From: Saururus chinensis
Taxonomy: Eukaryota; Streptophyta; Magnoliopsida; Piperales; Saururaceae
Length of the DNA: 64,000 bases
Direction: 5' to 3'
Assembly (NCBI GenBank): GCA_035235625.1
Contig: CP141142.1
Location: forward strand, 21,028,995 to 21,092,994
Below the pieces are notes generated by a model. That model saw only the letters and a program-made list of their open reading frames with translations, was not told the origin of the DNA and did not search any database. Shown here in pieces: positions 1 to 11,575 of the stretch (position 1 is its first letter; every line of letters begins with the position of its first letter). Made by a program: the position numbers and the translations under genes.

Positions 1-901
1 TTATTTTGTCGATCCAACAAAATTATCTTGAGGCTAACTCACTCATTTTCAACTATTAGAATATTCAAATCATCATATTCATATATATGATAAGGCTAAC
101 TCACACATAAATTACACTGCGTTTTGCCTGAGTACCTACCAAGATCCATAAGACATACAACTATAAGTAATTGGTACTTACGTGCCTATGTACAAATTAC
201 ATACCATACTAAAAGTTTGTTGTCAAAGATAAGGAATCTTATATTCCTTCTAATAGCTTGCCATCTTTTCCTTACTCAACAACCACTACCTAGTTACTCT
301 TCCAGCGAGCCCCCATAATGAGAATGTTGAGTATATGAATATACCCGGAGGGATGGCTAAATAAGCACTATGAAATGACAATGCGTATGATTTAACTACA
401 TCACAAGGTTAACAACTTTTATATTAAATAGTAAACATGACCACAATCATACATGTGGAATAAACATAACATTCACAATTGTTTCACATGATTTCAAATC
501 CATAATATGTCCTCACTTAGGAGTCTCTTGTTCCATAAGTATAAGTCATAAGGTTCACTATGATGCAATAGCCACATTTAGAAGTACAACCTTGCCTCAC
601 TAAACCATGAATTACTCACAATTGAGCTTCAATTACTCTAAGCCTTTCCTAGTCCATCCATGTCATGAAGCTAAGGCCCGTAGAGGCTCATGGACCTAAG
701 TGGTTGAGATTCTGACTTGCATGATCATTAAAACCTGCTGTACTATACTATGTGGAACTAGTCATCTTTTGATGCTCTGATCCATTCGAACTCATCTCCG
801 AAACCAAGGAAGCCATTCTCATAAATCCCATCCTTAGGAGTTGGAAGACCTTGGTTCTATTTCATACTAAACTCTTTACGTCTATATGGCTAAAGACTAA
901 C
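1..901 (-). repeat. Distal part of the Tekay-1 3' LTR, running off the window
   Basis: No gene is present. Positions 305-900 align by eye with 1265-1850 inside the solo LTR: they share phrases such as 'gggatggctaaa', 'tagccacattta' and 'gtacaacctt' in the same order. This piece therefore belongs to the same LTR family as its neighbour and continues at 3582 on the other side of the insertion. The outer end of the LTR lies beyond position 1. Confidence 0.65.
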
Positions 902-3581
902 TGTCACATCCCAAGAATTTTAAATTTATTTTTATAAATAAAATTGCAAAATCAAAATTTTTAAAACTTTTTGTCAATCATTCAACAAGTTATCTCCGGG
1001 TAAAAGCCAACTATTTTAAAAACATACACATACTAAATCAAAGTATATTAATAATTCAAGCCAAATCATATCTTAAATCATATAGGGTCTTGTCCAAGTA
1101 CATATCTGAATATCTTGATATGCACAGATACAAATATATTGGCTATCACATGTTCAAAGTCATCTACCTTAAAGTAATAAGACATTAAACATTCTAAGTA
1201 GCTTAGCAACATCATCTTTGCAGCTCATCTAAAGTCCAAAAGTAACTTTAACCCTGTAAAGAATATGCATCACATAGATGTTGAATATATGAGTATACCC
1301 AATGGGATGGCTAAACATATAATAACCATACACATGATTACACTACATCATCACAAAATTGTTAACTATCATATTCAATAGCAAACAACATGAGTAACAC
1401 ACATAATTGGGAATAAACAAAACATTCACAAATACTTTTTCTCATGATTTAACAATCAGCAACTTAGAAGTGTTCAACTTCATAAGTGCAAATCAAAGGT
1501 TCTCTATGACATGGTAGCCACATTTAGGAGTACAACCTTGCTCATTAGACTATGAATTACCTATATTAAGACTTTAGGTAATCTGAAGTCTGCCCACCTC
1601 ATCTACTCCATGAAGTTAAGGCTCACAGGGGCTCATGGATCCAAGTGGTTAAAGTTTCTACTTCCATGATCATTGAAACCTCCTGTATTGTGTTACGTGA
1701 GATCAGTCATATTTTAATATTCTAGTATATTCAAATACAACTCCAAGGCTAGGGAAGCAGTTCTATATAACTCCCATTCTTAGAGAGACGGAAGACCTTG
1801 GCCCTTTTTCATAGCAAACCATTATGTCTACATGGCTAAAGACTTATTTTGGGATCCAAGGCATTGAGGGTTCCTCCGACCTTAGATGCCAAAAGACATT
1901 AGGCTTGGGCTGTGATCTAATGCAAGGATAATCACACACAATGGTACACATAATCATAATTCACCACATCACATATAGTAACAATTCATGCATCAATTAA
2001 CATAGTATTGTTCTTATAATAATAGACTAACATTCATAGTAATTCTTGCTGAAAATACCTAAAACCAACTTATTGTCAGTGGACTCATTGATGTGTCGAC
2101 AAAATCATCGATGACCATCATTAACTCATCGATGTGTCGAACTCTCACCGATAGTGGGATGGCAAGGACAACCATCCTCATTAACTCCTCACTGGTGCAT
2201 TGAGCTCATTGCTAGTGACCCGTTGGCTACTTTCCAATGTGTCAATGCACATCGATAGCAATATTGTAATCTCCTTCATGATATCCATGACACCATTGAC
2301 GTGTCGATGGTTGGGAATTAATAAAATAATTGTCTAAATTTCCCAAAATCACTTCATGTCATGACACATCGTAATCCTTCCCATACATAACCTTCCCATA
2401 ATGACAAATGATAAATCTTACTATCAATTGATCATTAAACATAGGGAAAACATGATATTATGACATAATCATGCAAGTAAACAAAACATATCTTATATAA
2501 TCATTTCAAAATTGGATCATAGAATCAAGATTTGCAATCCAACAAAAATCATGCTTGCTCAACATCACCATAACATGAATTCATAAAGAATATATTTTCA
2601 TGCTTTCATATCCAATGATTCAATAATTCAAGTCATACATGCATATTCTATGTTAAATAATTGTAACAAGGTTAGCAATCCAACCTATTTCCTGATATAA
2701 AAATCCTTCCTTAAATGCGATGTCAACTAATCCCTGCAAAAATATACTCCTTCCCTTGATTTCACATGATTTGGAGAGTCCTTAATCTTCTCCTTTATTT
2801 AGATAGGCTTTTCCAAAAGAAATGAAGTCTAAAGGCCTTAAAAGTCACTTATAAGAGTGGGAAAATTTTAGTTTAAAACCATCAATCTAGGTGGTTTTTG
2901 ACCAAAACTGCAAAACTACTCAAACCACCAGCAGGTCAATGCCACATTTATGAATCCGCCAATGGTAATTGCTGAATGCACCAATTCCCAACTTCATACA
3001 TCCATAACTTCATCAAAGAAACTCCGATTAACCATCAATCTAGGTGTTATGAAGATATTTCTGTCTATTTTCTAATCCACAAATTTCAAATAAAAAATCA
3101 TCCTTTAGAAAAAGTAATAACCTTAATAAAGTCCAAGGATCAGATTTGCAAGTATTTGCAAGTCATGATAGCACCTTAGGTCTAACTTGAAACAATCATA
3201 ACTCCTTCATCCAAAATTCAATTTATGAATTCATAAATGTGTTTTAAAGTTATGTCTGTCTAGTTTTTATATTTTAAGGTTTCATACTTAAATCCCACAG
3301 AATAAGTTATTGTACTTAGGATGAAAAATGGTCAAATTCACTAGTTTCCACATGTACTTCAAAACTTCCTTGATGTTTCATCTTTCATAACTTCCTCATT
3401 TGACTTCCGTTTGCACATTCTTGGGAGAACTACAAAGCTCTTTATATCTAGTATTTAATAATAAAATTTAAAATCCAAACTCTATGTATAAGGATGTTAT
3501 TATTCCAAGAAGAGCTAAGGCCAAACTCATTTATATCCACATGGCCATGTATAGGGAATTAGAAAATCCTCAGGTGTTACA
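902..3581 (-). mobile_element. Solo LTR (2680 bp) nested in an LTR of the same family
   Basis: It begins TGTCACATCCC at 902 and ends GGTGTTACA at 3581, so both ends carry the inverted TGT(A/C)ACA(C/T)CC terminus of gypsy LTRs. The flanking 5-mers are CTAAC (897-901) and CGAAC (3582-3586), a 4 of 5 match consistent with an aged target duplication. Inside, 1265-1850 and 1955-2760 match outside blocks 305-900 and 3705-4385 in the same order. The insertion therefore sits inside a relative of itself. No coding sequence is visible. Such solo LTRs arise by recombination between the two LTRs of one element. Orientation is inferred from the minus-strand gypsy body. Confidence 0.65.
2010..2320 (-). promoter_or_regulatory. 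Candidate U3 region with TCGA palindromes
   Basis: In AT-rich surroundings, 2083-2310 holds repeated words built on TCGA (ATCGATG, GTGTCGA) several times. A TATA-like ATTATAAGAA on the minus strand lies at 2011-2020, about 65 bp downstream of the cluster in LTR orientation. The diverged relative at 3830-4080 has the same layout with an AT run near 3775-3795. The promoter role is inferred. Confidence 0.4.
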
Positions 3582-4924
3582 CGAACTTGAAGAGCTTTTT
3601 TGACACAAGGATCCTATGTCTTATGTGCTTTTATCTAACAGTTTCAGGGTGTGTTCCATTACAAGGATTTCCATACATAAGAGCACATATACTCAAACAT
3701 CATTAATTACAACATCACATATACTTGGATTTCATGCATTCAATATCATACTATTATGTCTCATAATAAAAAGCCTAATATATATAATATTCATTTCTAA
3801 AATTTACCCAAAACCAACTTACTATCAATAGACTCATCGGCATGTCAGCTAGGGTCATCGATGCCCATCAATAACTTGCTGACATGTTAAACCCTTGCTG
3901 ACAATGGGATGGCAAAAAAAGTCTTCTTCATCAACGCCTCACCAATGCGTTGACCTCACTACCAATGACCCATCAATAGCACCCCAACATGTCAATGCTC
4001 ATTAATGTTAGTATATCATCTTCTCTACTACATCGGTAGCATCTCCGATGTGTTGATAGATGTGTCAATGGTCGAACAATTCGCAAAAACTATCACAACT
4101 TATTTAAAGTTCTCCAAAAAGTATACGGTAACATATTTAATCACTTATACTATCCTTTAACAATGTTATAAAGAGATTTCATATAGTTAAATACTCAATT
4201 TATATAAAACTCACAATCATCATCATCATAACAGGAACATTAACAAAATTCATTATTTCATGCTTTCAAATCCATTGATTTCGTAATTCAAATCATATAT
4301 GCATATTCCATGTTGAATCACACTAACAAAGTTAGCAATCTAACCTCTTTTTAATGAAAAAATCAAGGTCTCCATGAATCCAATCTCTCTTCTTTTTTCT
4401 ACTAAACTTTGATATGCCCTAGCCATCTTTTACTCCCAAAGTCAAACAACTCGTAGGATTTTGGTTAAGGTTTGTTAATGATATTTATCTGGGAATCAAA
4501 TAACTCAATTATGGTCCGCTACATGCAACCACTTGAAACTGTTTTCAAATGCAATTATGAACCTATCGATAAAACTATTCTAAAAATCATCAATATGTCA
4601 AAGATTGCTAAATGCCTTTCGTACTTCATCAGTGAGTTTACTAATATGTCGAATCGTACCGGTATTGACTGTTATATTGGTAGGTTCACCAACGTGTTAG
4701 TGCCTATCGACAAAACTTTTTATTGAAAATAAAACTAAACAAACTTTATGCTTATTATTGTTGCTACTTTCTTGAGTTTACTACTCAATAATATTGTACT
4801 TATTAAAGGCATTCGTAGATTCAAAGATTACAAAGCCCTCTAACACAAGAATCACAAGAAAAACTATGAGTATAACTTATGAATAAATATGTATGAACTC
4901 CTCATAGAATTTATGAGTGTCACA
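3582..4924 (-). repeat. Proximal part of the Tekay-1 3' LTR
   Basis: On the minus strand the LTR starts TGTGACACTC at 4924, next to the polypurine tract. Block 3705-4385 is a diverged copy of 1955-2760 in the solo LTR. The short plus-strand open frame at 4472-4726 lies wholly in this LTR and has no recognisable domain, so I do not treat it as a gene. Confidence 0.7.
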
Positions 4925-4945
4925 TCCTTCCCTCCTTAAAAGAAA
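4925..4945 (-). other. Polypurine tract of Tekay-1
   Basis: The minus strand reads AAGGAGGGAAGGA immediately before the LTR start. Position and composition are those of the plus-strand primer for reverse transcription of an LTR element. Confidence 0.75.
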
Positions 4946-4959
4946 TTTTTTTCTCAAGT

Positions 4960-6130
4960 TTTGAGTACTTACTATCAAATAGATGAGGATAGGCCTTTTT
5001 GAACTTTACTTCCTACTCCCTAACTATCTCCTCTAATGCTTGGATTCTCCAAAGAACTTTAACCATAAGTGCTTCCTTATTCCTTAAGGTCCTATTTTCC
5101 TATCTAAACTCATCACTGGCTTTTCCTCATAAGTAAAGTCAAGTTGCAATTTCACATTTGAAATATCAATTACATGTGTGGGATGAAAAATGTACTTCAT
5201 CAACATCGATACATGGAAGATGTTATGAATGTGTACTCAACTTGGAAGTAGAGGAAGTTTGTAGGCTTCTAGTTAATTATTTGCAAAATCTTAATTGAAC
5301 CCACATATCTAGGACCCATTTCCCTTTTTACCAAACATCATCACTCTTTTCGAAGGTGATACTTTAAGAAATACATGATCTCCCTCTTCAAACTCCTATT
5401 CTCTTCTCCTCAAGTCAGCATATTTCTTTTGTCTACTTTGGGCTGCGAGAAGTTTCCTTTTGATGTCATGTATCTTTTCCACAGTGACTTATAAGCTCTT
5501 CCTTAAGCAGTTGTATTTCCCCAAATTCATTCCAACTCGTGGGCAGCCGACATCGACTACAGTATAATGCTTTGTGTGGTGTCATTCCAATACTAGAATG
5601 AAAACTGTTATTATATGGGATCTCTATAAGTGGTAGGAAATCATCCCAATTTCCCTTCCACTATAGTACACAAGCACGAAGTACGTCTTCCAAAGTTTGA
5701 ATCATCATTTCAATTTGTCCATCTGTTTGGGGGCAAAAAGTTGTAATAAATTGTAGTTTAGTTATGAAAGCACTTTGAATGTTATTCTAATACTTGGAGG
5801 TAAATTTGGGATCAGTATTTGAAAATATTAATAGTGGAGTTCCATGTAATGTCACTATTTCTTGAATATACAGCTTTGTCAAACTCTTAGGAAATTGTGT
5901 CTATTTAATAGGTAGAAAGTGAGTAGATTTGGCCAATCTATTCACCACTACCCAAATAGCATCATTTTTCTTTTGAGTTTTGTGCAAACCCACCACAAAG
6001 CCCATTATGACATCCTCCAATTTTCATTGTGATATGTCCAAAGGGTTAAGTGTCCCAACAAATCTTTGATGTTCAACCTTTACTTGTTAACAAACATAAC
6101 ATCGAGATACAAAATCTCCAATATATTTTT
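4960..6130 (-). pseudogene. Integrase with chromodomain, Tekay-1, broken
   Basis: The integrase would insert the element's DNA copy, and the chromodomain would guide it to chromatin. Translated on the minus strand in pieces, it shows the zinc-binding tail of the HHCC domain near 6090 (RCYVC), the catalytic core near 5930 (DAIWVVVNRLAKSTHFLP, corresponding to the usual DAIWVVVDRL, with the Asp changed to Asn), a TDPKF stretch near 5810, and a chromodomain at about 4965-5110 (MVKVLWRIQALEEIV, then KAYPHLF). Several in-frame stops and at least one frame change break it. Identification rests on these motifs in the correct order between RNase H and the polypurine tract. Confidence 0.8.
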
Positions 6131-6659
6131 TCATCCCATTCCACCAAAATACCTTCTTTAAGTCTCTATACATTTTGGTTCTACTAGAGTAGATTATATA
6201 CTGAGAAAGTGAGTCATTTCCAACAACTCCCTCCCCAAGTCTTCAACATTAGGAACTACCAACCTAACCTTATGCATCCATCTGAACCTCTCAAGAAATC
6301 TTTCTTTCCATCTAATTCATGTGTCTACTTACCTAACAATTGTGACTCTAAAATCTTTTGCACTAATTGAAACTTAATTAATCTTGAAATTAGTTAGTAT
6401 TGGTTTTCCTTCACTTGGTAATTCCTTAATGCGTGAAGTTGTTAATTCTTCAATTAAATATCATTCACTCAACATAAGACTTGCCATGACTACTTATGTC
6501 TTTCTGCTTAATGCATTTGCCACCACATTTGCCTCACTGGGATAGTAGAAGATAAAAAAACATAATCTTTAAATATTCTAATCATCTCCTTTATCTCAAA
6601 TTTATGTCTTTTTGGGAAAATACATACTTTAAACTTTAATGATCACTGAAAATTTGAAA

Positions 6660-7640
6660 AGTCATACAATAAAGGCAATATTTCCATATTTTTAAGGCAA
6701 ACAAAACAACAACTAGTTCAAGCTCATGGGTGGGATGATTCCGCTCATATGTTCTCAATTGTCTAGAGGCATAGGCTGCCACTTTTCCATTTTACATCAG
6801 AACACATCCCAATCCCTTTTTGGAAGCATCACTATAGACCACAAAGCTTTTTTCACCTTCTGGTAGTGCCATGATTGGAATTTTGTTGAGACTTTCCTTC
6901 AATTTCTAGAAGTTTACTTCACAATTTCATTTCATTCAAATTTGGCATTATTCCTTGTTAATTTGGTCTTTCGGAGAGCAATGGATGAAAATTTCCCAAT
7001 GAATCTTCTATAATATCCAGCCAACCCCGGAAAACTCCTAACTTCCGTCACATTCTTCAACCTCTCCATATTCAAGACTGCTTTAACCTTTAAAGGATCA
7101 ACTAACACACCTTCCTTAGAAATATTGTGCCCCAAAAATTTAATACTTTTAAGCCAAAAGTCACACTTACTAAACATTGCATGAAGGTTATGCTTCTGAA
7201 TAATAGCAAGAGTTTCTTTTAAATGTTTCTCATGTTCTTCCATTGATAGCGAGTAGATATGTATATAATCAATAGAGACAATATTAAACTTATCTAAAGC
7301 AAATCTATGTATACGATTTATCAAATCGATGAATGCTATCGGGGCATCAGTGAGCCCAAATGGCATCAACAAAAACTTATAGTCCATATCTTGTTAAGAA
7401 TGCAGTTTTGGATATATCCTCTTCTTTGATTCTCAATTGATGATATCTAAATCTAACCTAAATCCACGAAAATACTTTAGTTGCTTACAATTGATTGAAA
7501 AAATCATCAATGTGAGGTATGTGATACTTATTCTCAACCATAACTTGGTTGATCATTATATTGTCAATACACAATCTCATAGAGCCATCTTTTTTCTTAA
7601 CAAAAAGAACCGGTGCACCACATGGGGAAACACAGTATGA
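6660..7640 (-). pseudogene. Reverse transcriptase and RNase H, Tekay-1, broken
   Basis: The longest open piece, 7387-6932 (151 aa), starts in the RT palm with LLMPFGLTDAP and ends near the RNase H linker. It includes GLAGYYRRFIGKFSSIA, a gypsy RT thumb signature. The catalytic YxDD box has decayed to IDYI (in IVSIDYIHIYS). Upstream pieces at about 7630-7400 carry [17 protein letters not shown] and YHQLRIKEEDI, joined through a frameshift near 7390. RNase H follows at about 6860-6660 with VVYSDASKKGLGCVL. The enzyme copies element RNA into DNA; with this active-site loss and the frameshifts it cannot be functional. Confidence 0.85.
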
Positions 7641-7703
7641 TAAACCCTTTCATTAACAACTCTTTAGGTTGGGTCTTAGGCTCTTCAACTCCGTCGGAGC
7701 CAT

Positions 7704-8290
7704 TTAGTAAGGAGCCTTGGAAATAGATAGTGTTCTCAAAACTAAATCCTTGGTAAAGTATAATTCCCCCATTTGGTGTAGACTAGGCAAATCCTCTGGG
7801 AAGGTATCCAAAAATTGTCTCACCATGGCTATCTCTTCCAACCTACCCTTCTCCTTATTAATTTCCACTATACTAGCTAAGAAGTTGAAACATCCTTTCT
7901 CAATCAATGTTTGGGATTTAACTGTGGAAATGACAAAAAAGTTTTCTCTTCCAATCATCCCTTGAATTCTCAATGTTTAAACTCCCACTACACACAAATC
8001 TATTGTTTTCAACTTACAATCCACCTTGCTTAGTAAGTATAAAGTCCATTTATGCCCAAAATAACATCATAATCTACCATGTCCAAGGTGAGTAGATTAT
8101 CACAAAATTCTTTCCACTCAAACAAAAATCATGTTCTTTAAATATTCATCTACTAGTATCACTTTTCCCAGTGTAGTGAAAACAACAAAGGACACATATA
8201 GATGACTTTTAGGATGTTTAACATCTTCCACAAACATTTTAAAAATGAATAAATGTGATGCACCTTGGTCATACTATTCAGCCGACAAAT
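7704..8290 (-). pseudogene. Retropepsin protease and RT linker, Tekay-1, broken
   Basis: The 89-aa open piece 7973-7704 has the gypsy linker wording FLDTFPEDLPSLHQMGELYF and ISKAPY that precedes RT. Upstream, MVDYDVILG near 8075 is the C-terminal part of a retroviral-type aspartic protease. The active-site region lies near 8270-8250 as DQGASH, where D(S/T)G is expected; the middle residue is changed. The protease would cut Gag-Pol. Stops and frame changes separate the pieces. Confidence 0.75.
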
Positions 8291-8379
8291 TGAATACTCA
8301 TGCTCCCATGCTTTTTCTTTCCATCCTCGTTTGAATTGCCATGTGCTCCTTGAATTCCTTGGGGACATTGTTGACAAAT

Positions 8380-8995
8380 GTGTTTGGGTTGCTTACAAAT
8401 ATAATACAACTTAATCTCTCATTCACAAATGTTACCTGCATGATTTTGACCACATAGTTTACATTTCCATCTAGTCTTTTTGTTCTCATGTGGCTCAAAA
8501 TTCTTGAAGGATGGTTAAGCATTCTTCATTTACTTGAAGAGTCGATTCTCATATACATTTCCTCCTTTACCCCTCTTATGGTCTCTGCCTTCCGTAATTC
8601 TTGTTATATTCAGTGTTCTAGGTTGATGTCCTAGAATGGTTGAAATCTTCTTGTAAAATGGATTCTTGTGCTACCGCATTTGCAAATGAAGTAGGTCTAG
8701 AAGCCAAAATGCTGGAGTTGCACAAATTTGTTCTTATACTTGATCACCAATAGGTCCTTTTGCTGAATATTAAGGAACTTCATTTCCTTGTGCCTTCAGA
8801 TATGAGGAGAAAAGTATTGCTTATTGAATGCTTGATGGAATTCTTCCCAAGTAATCACCTCCTTATCTTTAAACAAGGGATTATTCACCATCTTCCACCA
8901 TAAAAATGCTTCTCCATTCATCATGAAAGTTATCATACACATTGTTGGTTTGTGAATTATGTGTGTAGCACAGACGAATCGAGACAAATAAAGTG
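8380..8995 (-). pseudogene. Gag with zinc knuckles, Tekay-1, broken
   Basis: The 63-aa open piece 8987-8796 carries the Retrotrans_gag core: a TFMMNGEAFLWWKMV segment followed by ITWEEFHQAFNKQYF. Downstream at about 8480-8400 a minus-frame segment reads CKLCGQNHAGNIC, a short C-x2-C-x3-H-x4-C zinc knuckle, followed by a degraded second knuckle. Gag forms the virus-like particle and binds RNA. The N-terminus is removed at 9059 by the copia-1 LTR. Frames differ between the capsid and knuckle parts. Confidence 0.8.
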
Positions 8996-9508
8996 CCTCT
9001 AACTCGTAATTAAGTTACAAAATTTATATTCCCCTTTTAAACAAAATAATCTTAGTTTTTGTTCAATTCAATGTGCCTAATTCCAATGTGTTCTCACAAG
9101 AATTTTCAATCAAATTAGCAAGCAACAAAAAAAAATTATGTGGAAACCAAACTACGGGAAAACCACAGGACACGATAACTAAATCAACTATGCACGATGT
9201 AAACTAGAGATTATATAATTATTGATTACAAAGAACAAAGGCTCCTTTTTCTTCAATTGCTGGTTTTTCACACTAGTGTTGAATTTTGAATCAACCACTC
9301 CTTGGTTGTTTACCGGCACTAGTTCGATCTTCTTTTCTTTGTTATTTTCAATCAAAGTAGATCTTTCATCTCCTTCTTTGGAATGAATCTTCTATTCTCT
9401 TTGATCTTCTAAGCAACAATCTTCATCAAACAACATGCCTCACACATGTGTTTTTGTGCTCTCATCTCACCTCTAATTACTATTTTGATTAAGGTAAACA
9501 CTTTTTCC

Positions 9509-9516
9509 CTTCAAAT
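9509..9516. repeat. Left 8-bp target duplication of the hAT-like element
   Basis: CTTCAAAT lies immediately left of the terminal inverted repeat and is repeated exactly at 10923-10930. Eight-bp duplications are characteristic of hAT transposons. Confidence 0.8.
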
Positions 9517-10922
9517 CATGGTTCGCAGTCTCAGCAAGATCTCGTCGAGATCTCTGTCTCGGGATCTCTACCTACCACGAGATCCGGTAAAACTCTTTTT
9601 ACACAATTTCGGCAAGATCTTGTCGAGATCTCACCGAGACAGCCAAGATCTGACGAGAGGCAATTTCAAGATTTGGCTAAACTACTCCAGAAGCACCAAA
9701 ACAGCCCCCACGACCCTGCCCCCATCTTCTCTCGTTCATCAGTCAGGGGTGGCACCACCAGCCAATGGCCTCTAGCCAAACTCCATCCAACTAGCCACTA
9801 GATGGAGACAGTAGGGCCACTGCTTCTGATTGCTTTTGATTGAGCTTAGAGCCTTGATGCCAACCAGTCTTGAGCCACTTTGACCTGTGTCTGATGCCCC
9901 CCTCTGACAATCCCTCTAATGAACTTGAAGATGACCCAGTTCCTGAAACACCCATCTTCTTTTACAGTCCTCCGAGCTCCCAATCTACTTCTTTTTTTAT
10001 TTGTTCTCAATTTCATGGCAATGCCCACAAATGAAATCAAGGAACCTATCTTCCCTTTACTTTAGAAGTTGCAATATCATATGAGAACATCTCTACCTAT
10101 AACTCACTCATTGCGAAGTTGTCGAGAAGTGGAGATTTGGCGTTTGCGTGTTGGCTGTTCAACGAAATGTCGCGGAGAGACACTATGTCATGGAATTCTA
10201 TAATGTCTGCTTGCTTGCATAGTTGCATAATGGGCAACCAGAGCAAGCTCTTTCCATCTTTCCAGTGATGCAGAGTCATGGCCTTAAACTCAGCCCGATA
10301 TTGATTTCAGTTGCAATATCTTCATGTGGTGAGTCATGAGTGCAGTGCTCTGGATCAAGGTAGAATGGTACATGGGTTGTCACTTAAGAATGCTTATTTT
10401 TCCATTGTGTTTGTGGGAACCTGGTCTATAATACTAGGTGGGTTTGTCAATGCAGGACAATATGATATGGTGCTGGAGCTTTTCATTGAAACGCTAAATA
10501 ATGGAGTTGAGGCTAGCCCATGTAGCATTATAATAGTAACTAGTGCAATTTCAGACACAAGGAATTGCAAACAAGGTAAAATGTTTCATGCATTTGCAAC
10601 AAAACTAGGCCATGATCTTGATAAAGTAGTGGAGTCGTGTTTAGTTTGCATGTATACAAAGTGCCTTAACATAGACAAAGCGAGGATGGAGTTTGATAAA
10701 TTTGAAGGCAACTATAGAGAGTATGAAACTCACTATTTTTTAGATGTATCTGTGATCACCTAATTGATGATGCCCAAATTTTATTTGATCATTTGAATGA
10801 CAAGGACCAAGTTACCTTGAACTCAATGATTGATTGTTCTACACGATCTCTTCGAGATCTCTCTGAGATCTCGTCTCTTTAGGTTACCGAGACAAGACTG
10901 AGATCTGAGATGGTGAACCATG
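9517..10922. mobile_element. Non-autonomous hAT-like DNA transposon carrying a PPR gene piece
   Basis: The left end reads CATGGTTCGCAGTCTCAG and the complement of the right end reads CATGGTTCACCATCTCAG: imperfect terminal inverted repeats flanked by an exact 8-bp duplication CTTCAAAT. Both subterminal regions (9530-9660 and 10835-10915) are packed with AGATCTCG/CGAGATCT words. One, AGATCTCGTCGAGATCT at 9537-9553, is a perfect inverted repeat with a 1-base centre. Eight-bp duplication plus subterminal repeats point to hAT. No transposase is present. The cargo is a PPR gene fragment (10060-10838) and a stretch at 9660-10060 that I cannot identify. It is the youngest layer in the copia-1 LTR. 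Confidence 0.8.
10060..10838 (+). pseudogene. Captured PPR gene fragment
   Basis: In pieces this encodes pentatricopeptide repeats, helical modules that bind organellar RNA in plants. About 10105-10260 gives NSLIAKLSRSGDLAFACWLF then RDTMSWNSIM. The 150-aa open piece 10311-10763 includes ALDQGRMVHGLSLKNAYF, WSIILGGFVNAGQYDMVLEL and KMFHAFATKLGHDLDKVVES. A third piece near 10765-10835 gives LIDDAQILFDHLNDKDQVTL. The W-N-S/S-W spacing resembles the PLS subclass. Frameshifts near 10225, 10330 and 10740 make it non-functional. No start, organelle targeting segment or E/DYW tail is present. It lies wholly inside the hAT-like element, so it was carried there as cargo; the parental gene is not in the window. 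Confidence 0.8.
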
Positions 10923-10930
10923 CTTCAAAT
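10923..10930. repeat. Right 8-bp target duplication of the hAT-like element
   Basis: An exact copy of CTTCAAAT found at 9509-9516. Confidence 0.8.
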
Positions 10931-11020
10931 GACAAATTCTCTCAAAACTTCATTAGAGCAACTCCGCACATGGTCTCTAATTTTCTAAGCCTTCTCTCTC
11001 TTTTTCATAATGTTCTAAAC

Positions 11021-11270
11021 CCTTTTTATAGACCCCAAGTCTCAAAAGGAATGTGGCTCTAACTAAGAATTTGAATCAAACCGAAAAACCTAAACTAGGC
11101 AACTCTGCGCTCCATCAATTTATCGTTCCACATGGCGATCGATCTCTATTCCTATTCCTTATGACTCTTCCATAAAACAATCTCTCTATCATGAGATCAA
11201 TCAATTCTAGGCTTTGCTTAACAAAGGCTATTTTTGGGTGCGGGTCGATCGCTTCCTCAAGCGATCAATT
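11021..11270 (-). promoter_or_regulatory. copia-1 LTR promoter with GATC/TCGA palindromes
   Basis: The TATA box on the minus strand is TATAAAAAGG at 11021-11030. Upstream in LTR orientation are GCGATCGATC (11135-11144) and a perfect 8-bp stem, GATCGCTT...AAGCGATC (11247-11266), with a 4-base loop. This is a U3-like layout; function is inferred. Confidence 0.45.
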
Positions 11271-11553
11271 GCTCTTCCATATTTTGGAGATTGTTCTGAA
11301 CATACTTTTATTTTTTTCAATATAAAAGCCTCCAATTCACAACATTCTTTCACCTAAAGTCTCTTTTTTACCCTAAAATGTGTGAATGTGATGTGTGTGT
11401 TTTGACTAGATGAAACATGAATTTGAGTCTTCCTTTCACTTTATCTTTATAATAAAATCTTCAAATTTAAACTAACTCCAATTTACACATCAATGACATT
11501 TTTTTGATAATTAAAATAAGCCAATACATGACATAAAGACACATGTTCTTACA

Positions 11554-11575
11554 ATCTCCCCCTTTGGTAATTTCT
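11554..11575 (-). other. Polypurine tract of copia-1
   Basis: The minus strand reads CAAAGGGGGAGATTG directly before the LTR start TGTAAGAAC, the classic copia polypurine tract. Confidence 0.8.

Larger units (their letters stand above)
1..9059 (-). mobile_element. Tekay-1: decayed Ty3/gypsy chromovirus, 3' LTR through gag
   Basis: Read on the minus strand, the order is gag (about 8995-8380), protease (8290-7980), reverse transcriptase and RNase H (7640-6660), integrase with chromodomain (6130-4960), polypurine tract (about 4930-4940) and 3' LTR (from 4924 down past position 1). This is the Ty3/gypsy order, and the C-terminal chromodomain places it among chromoviruses. The wording of its protease-RT linker and integrase resembles the Tekay/Del group as I know it, but no phylogeny was run. 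Every domain has frameshifts or stops. The 5' side of gag is cut at 9059 by the copia-1 LTR, and the 5' LTR is not visible in the window. The 3' LTR is split by a solo LTR at 902-3581. Confidence 0.85.
9060..11553 (-). repeat. copia-1 3' LTR, interrupted by a DNA transposon
   Basis: On the minus strand it begins TGTAAGAACATGTG at 11553, directly after the polypurine tract, and ends TTGAACA at 9060. Removing the transposon and one target copy (9517-10930) leaves about 1.08 kb, a normal copia LTR size. A TATA box (TATAAAAAGG, minus) is at 11021-11030. Confidence 0.7.

Noticed and set aside
124-4726. Short plus-strand frames in the Tekay-1 LTR
   Set aside because: AT-rich LTR sequence with no motif, and the equivalent frames are not kept between the two diverged LTR copies.
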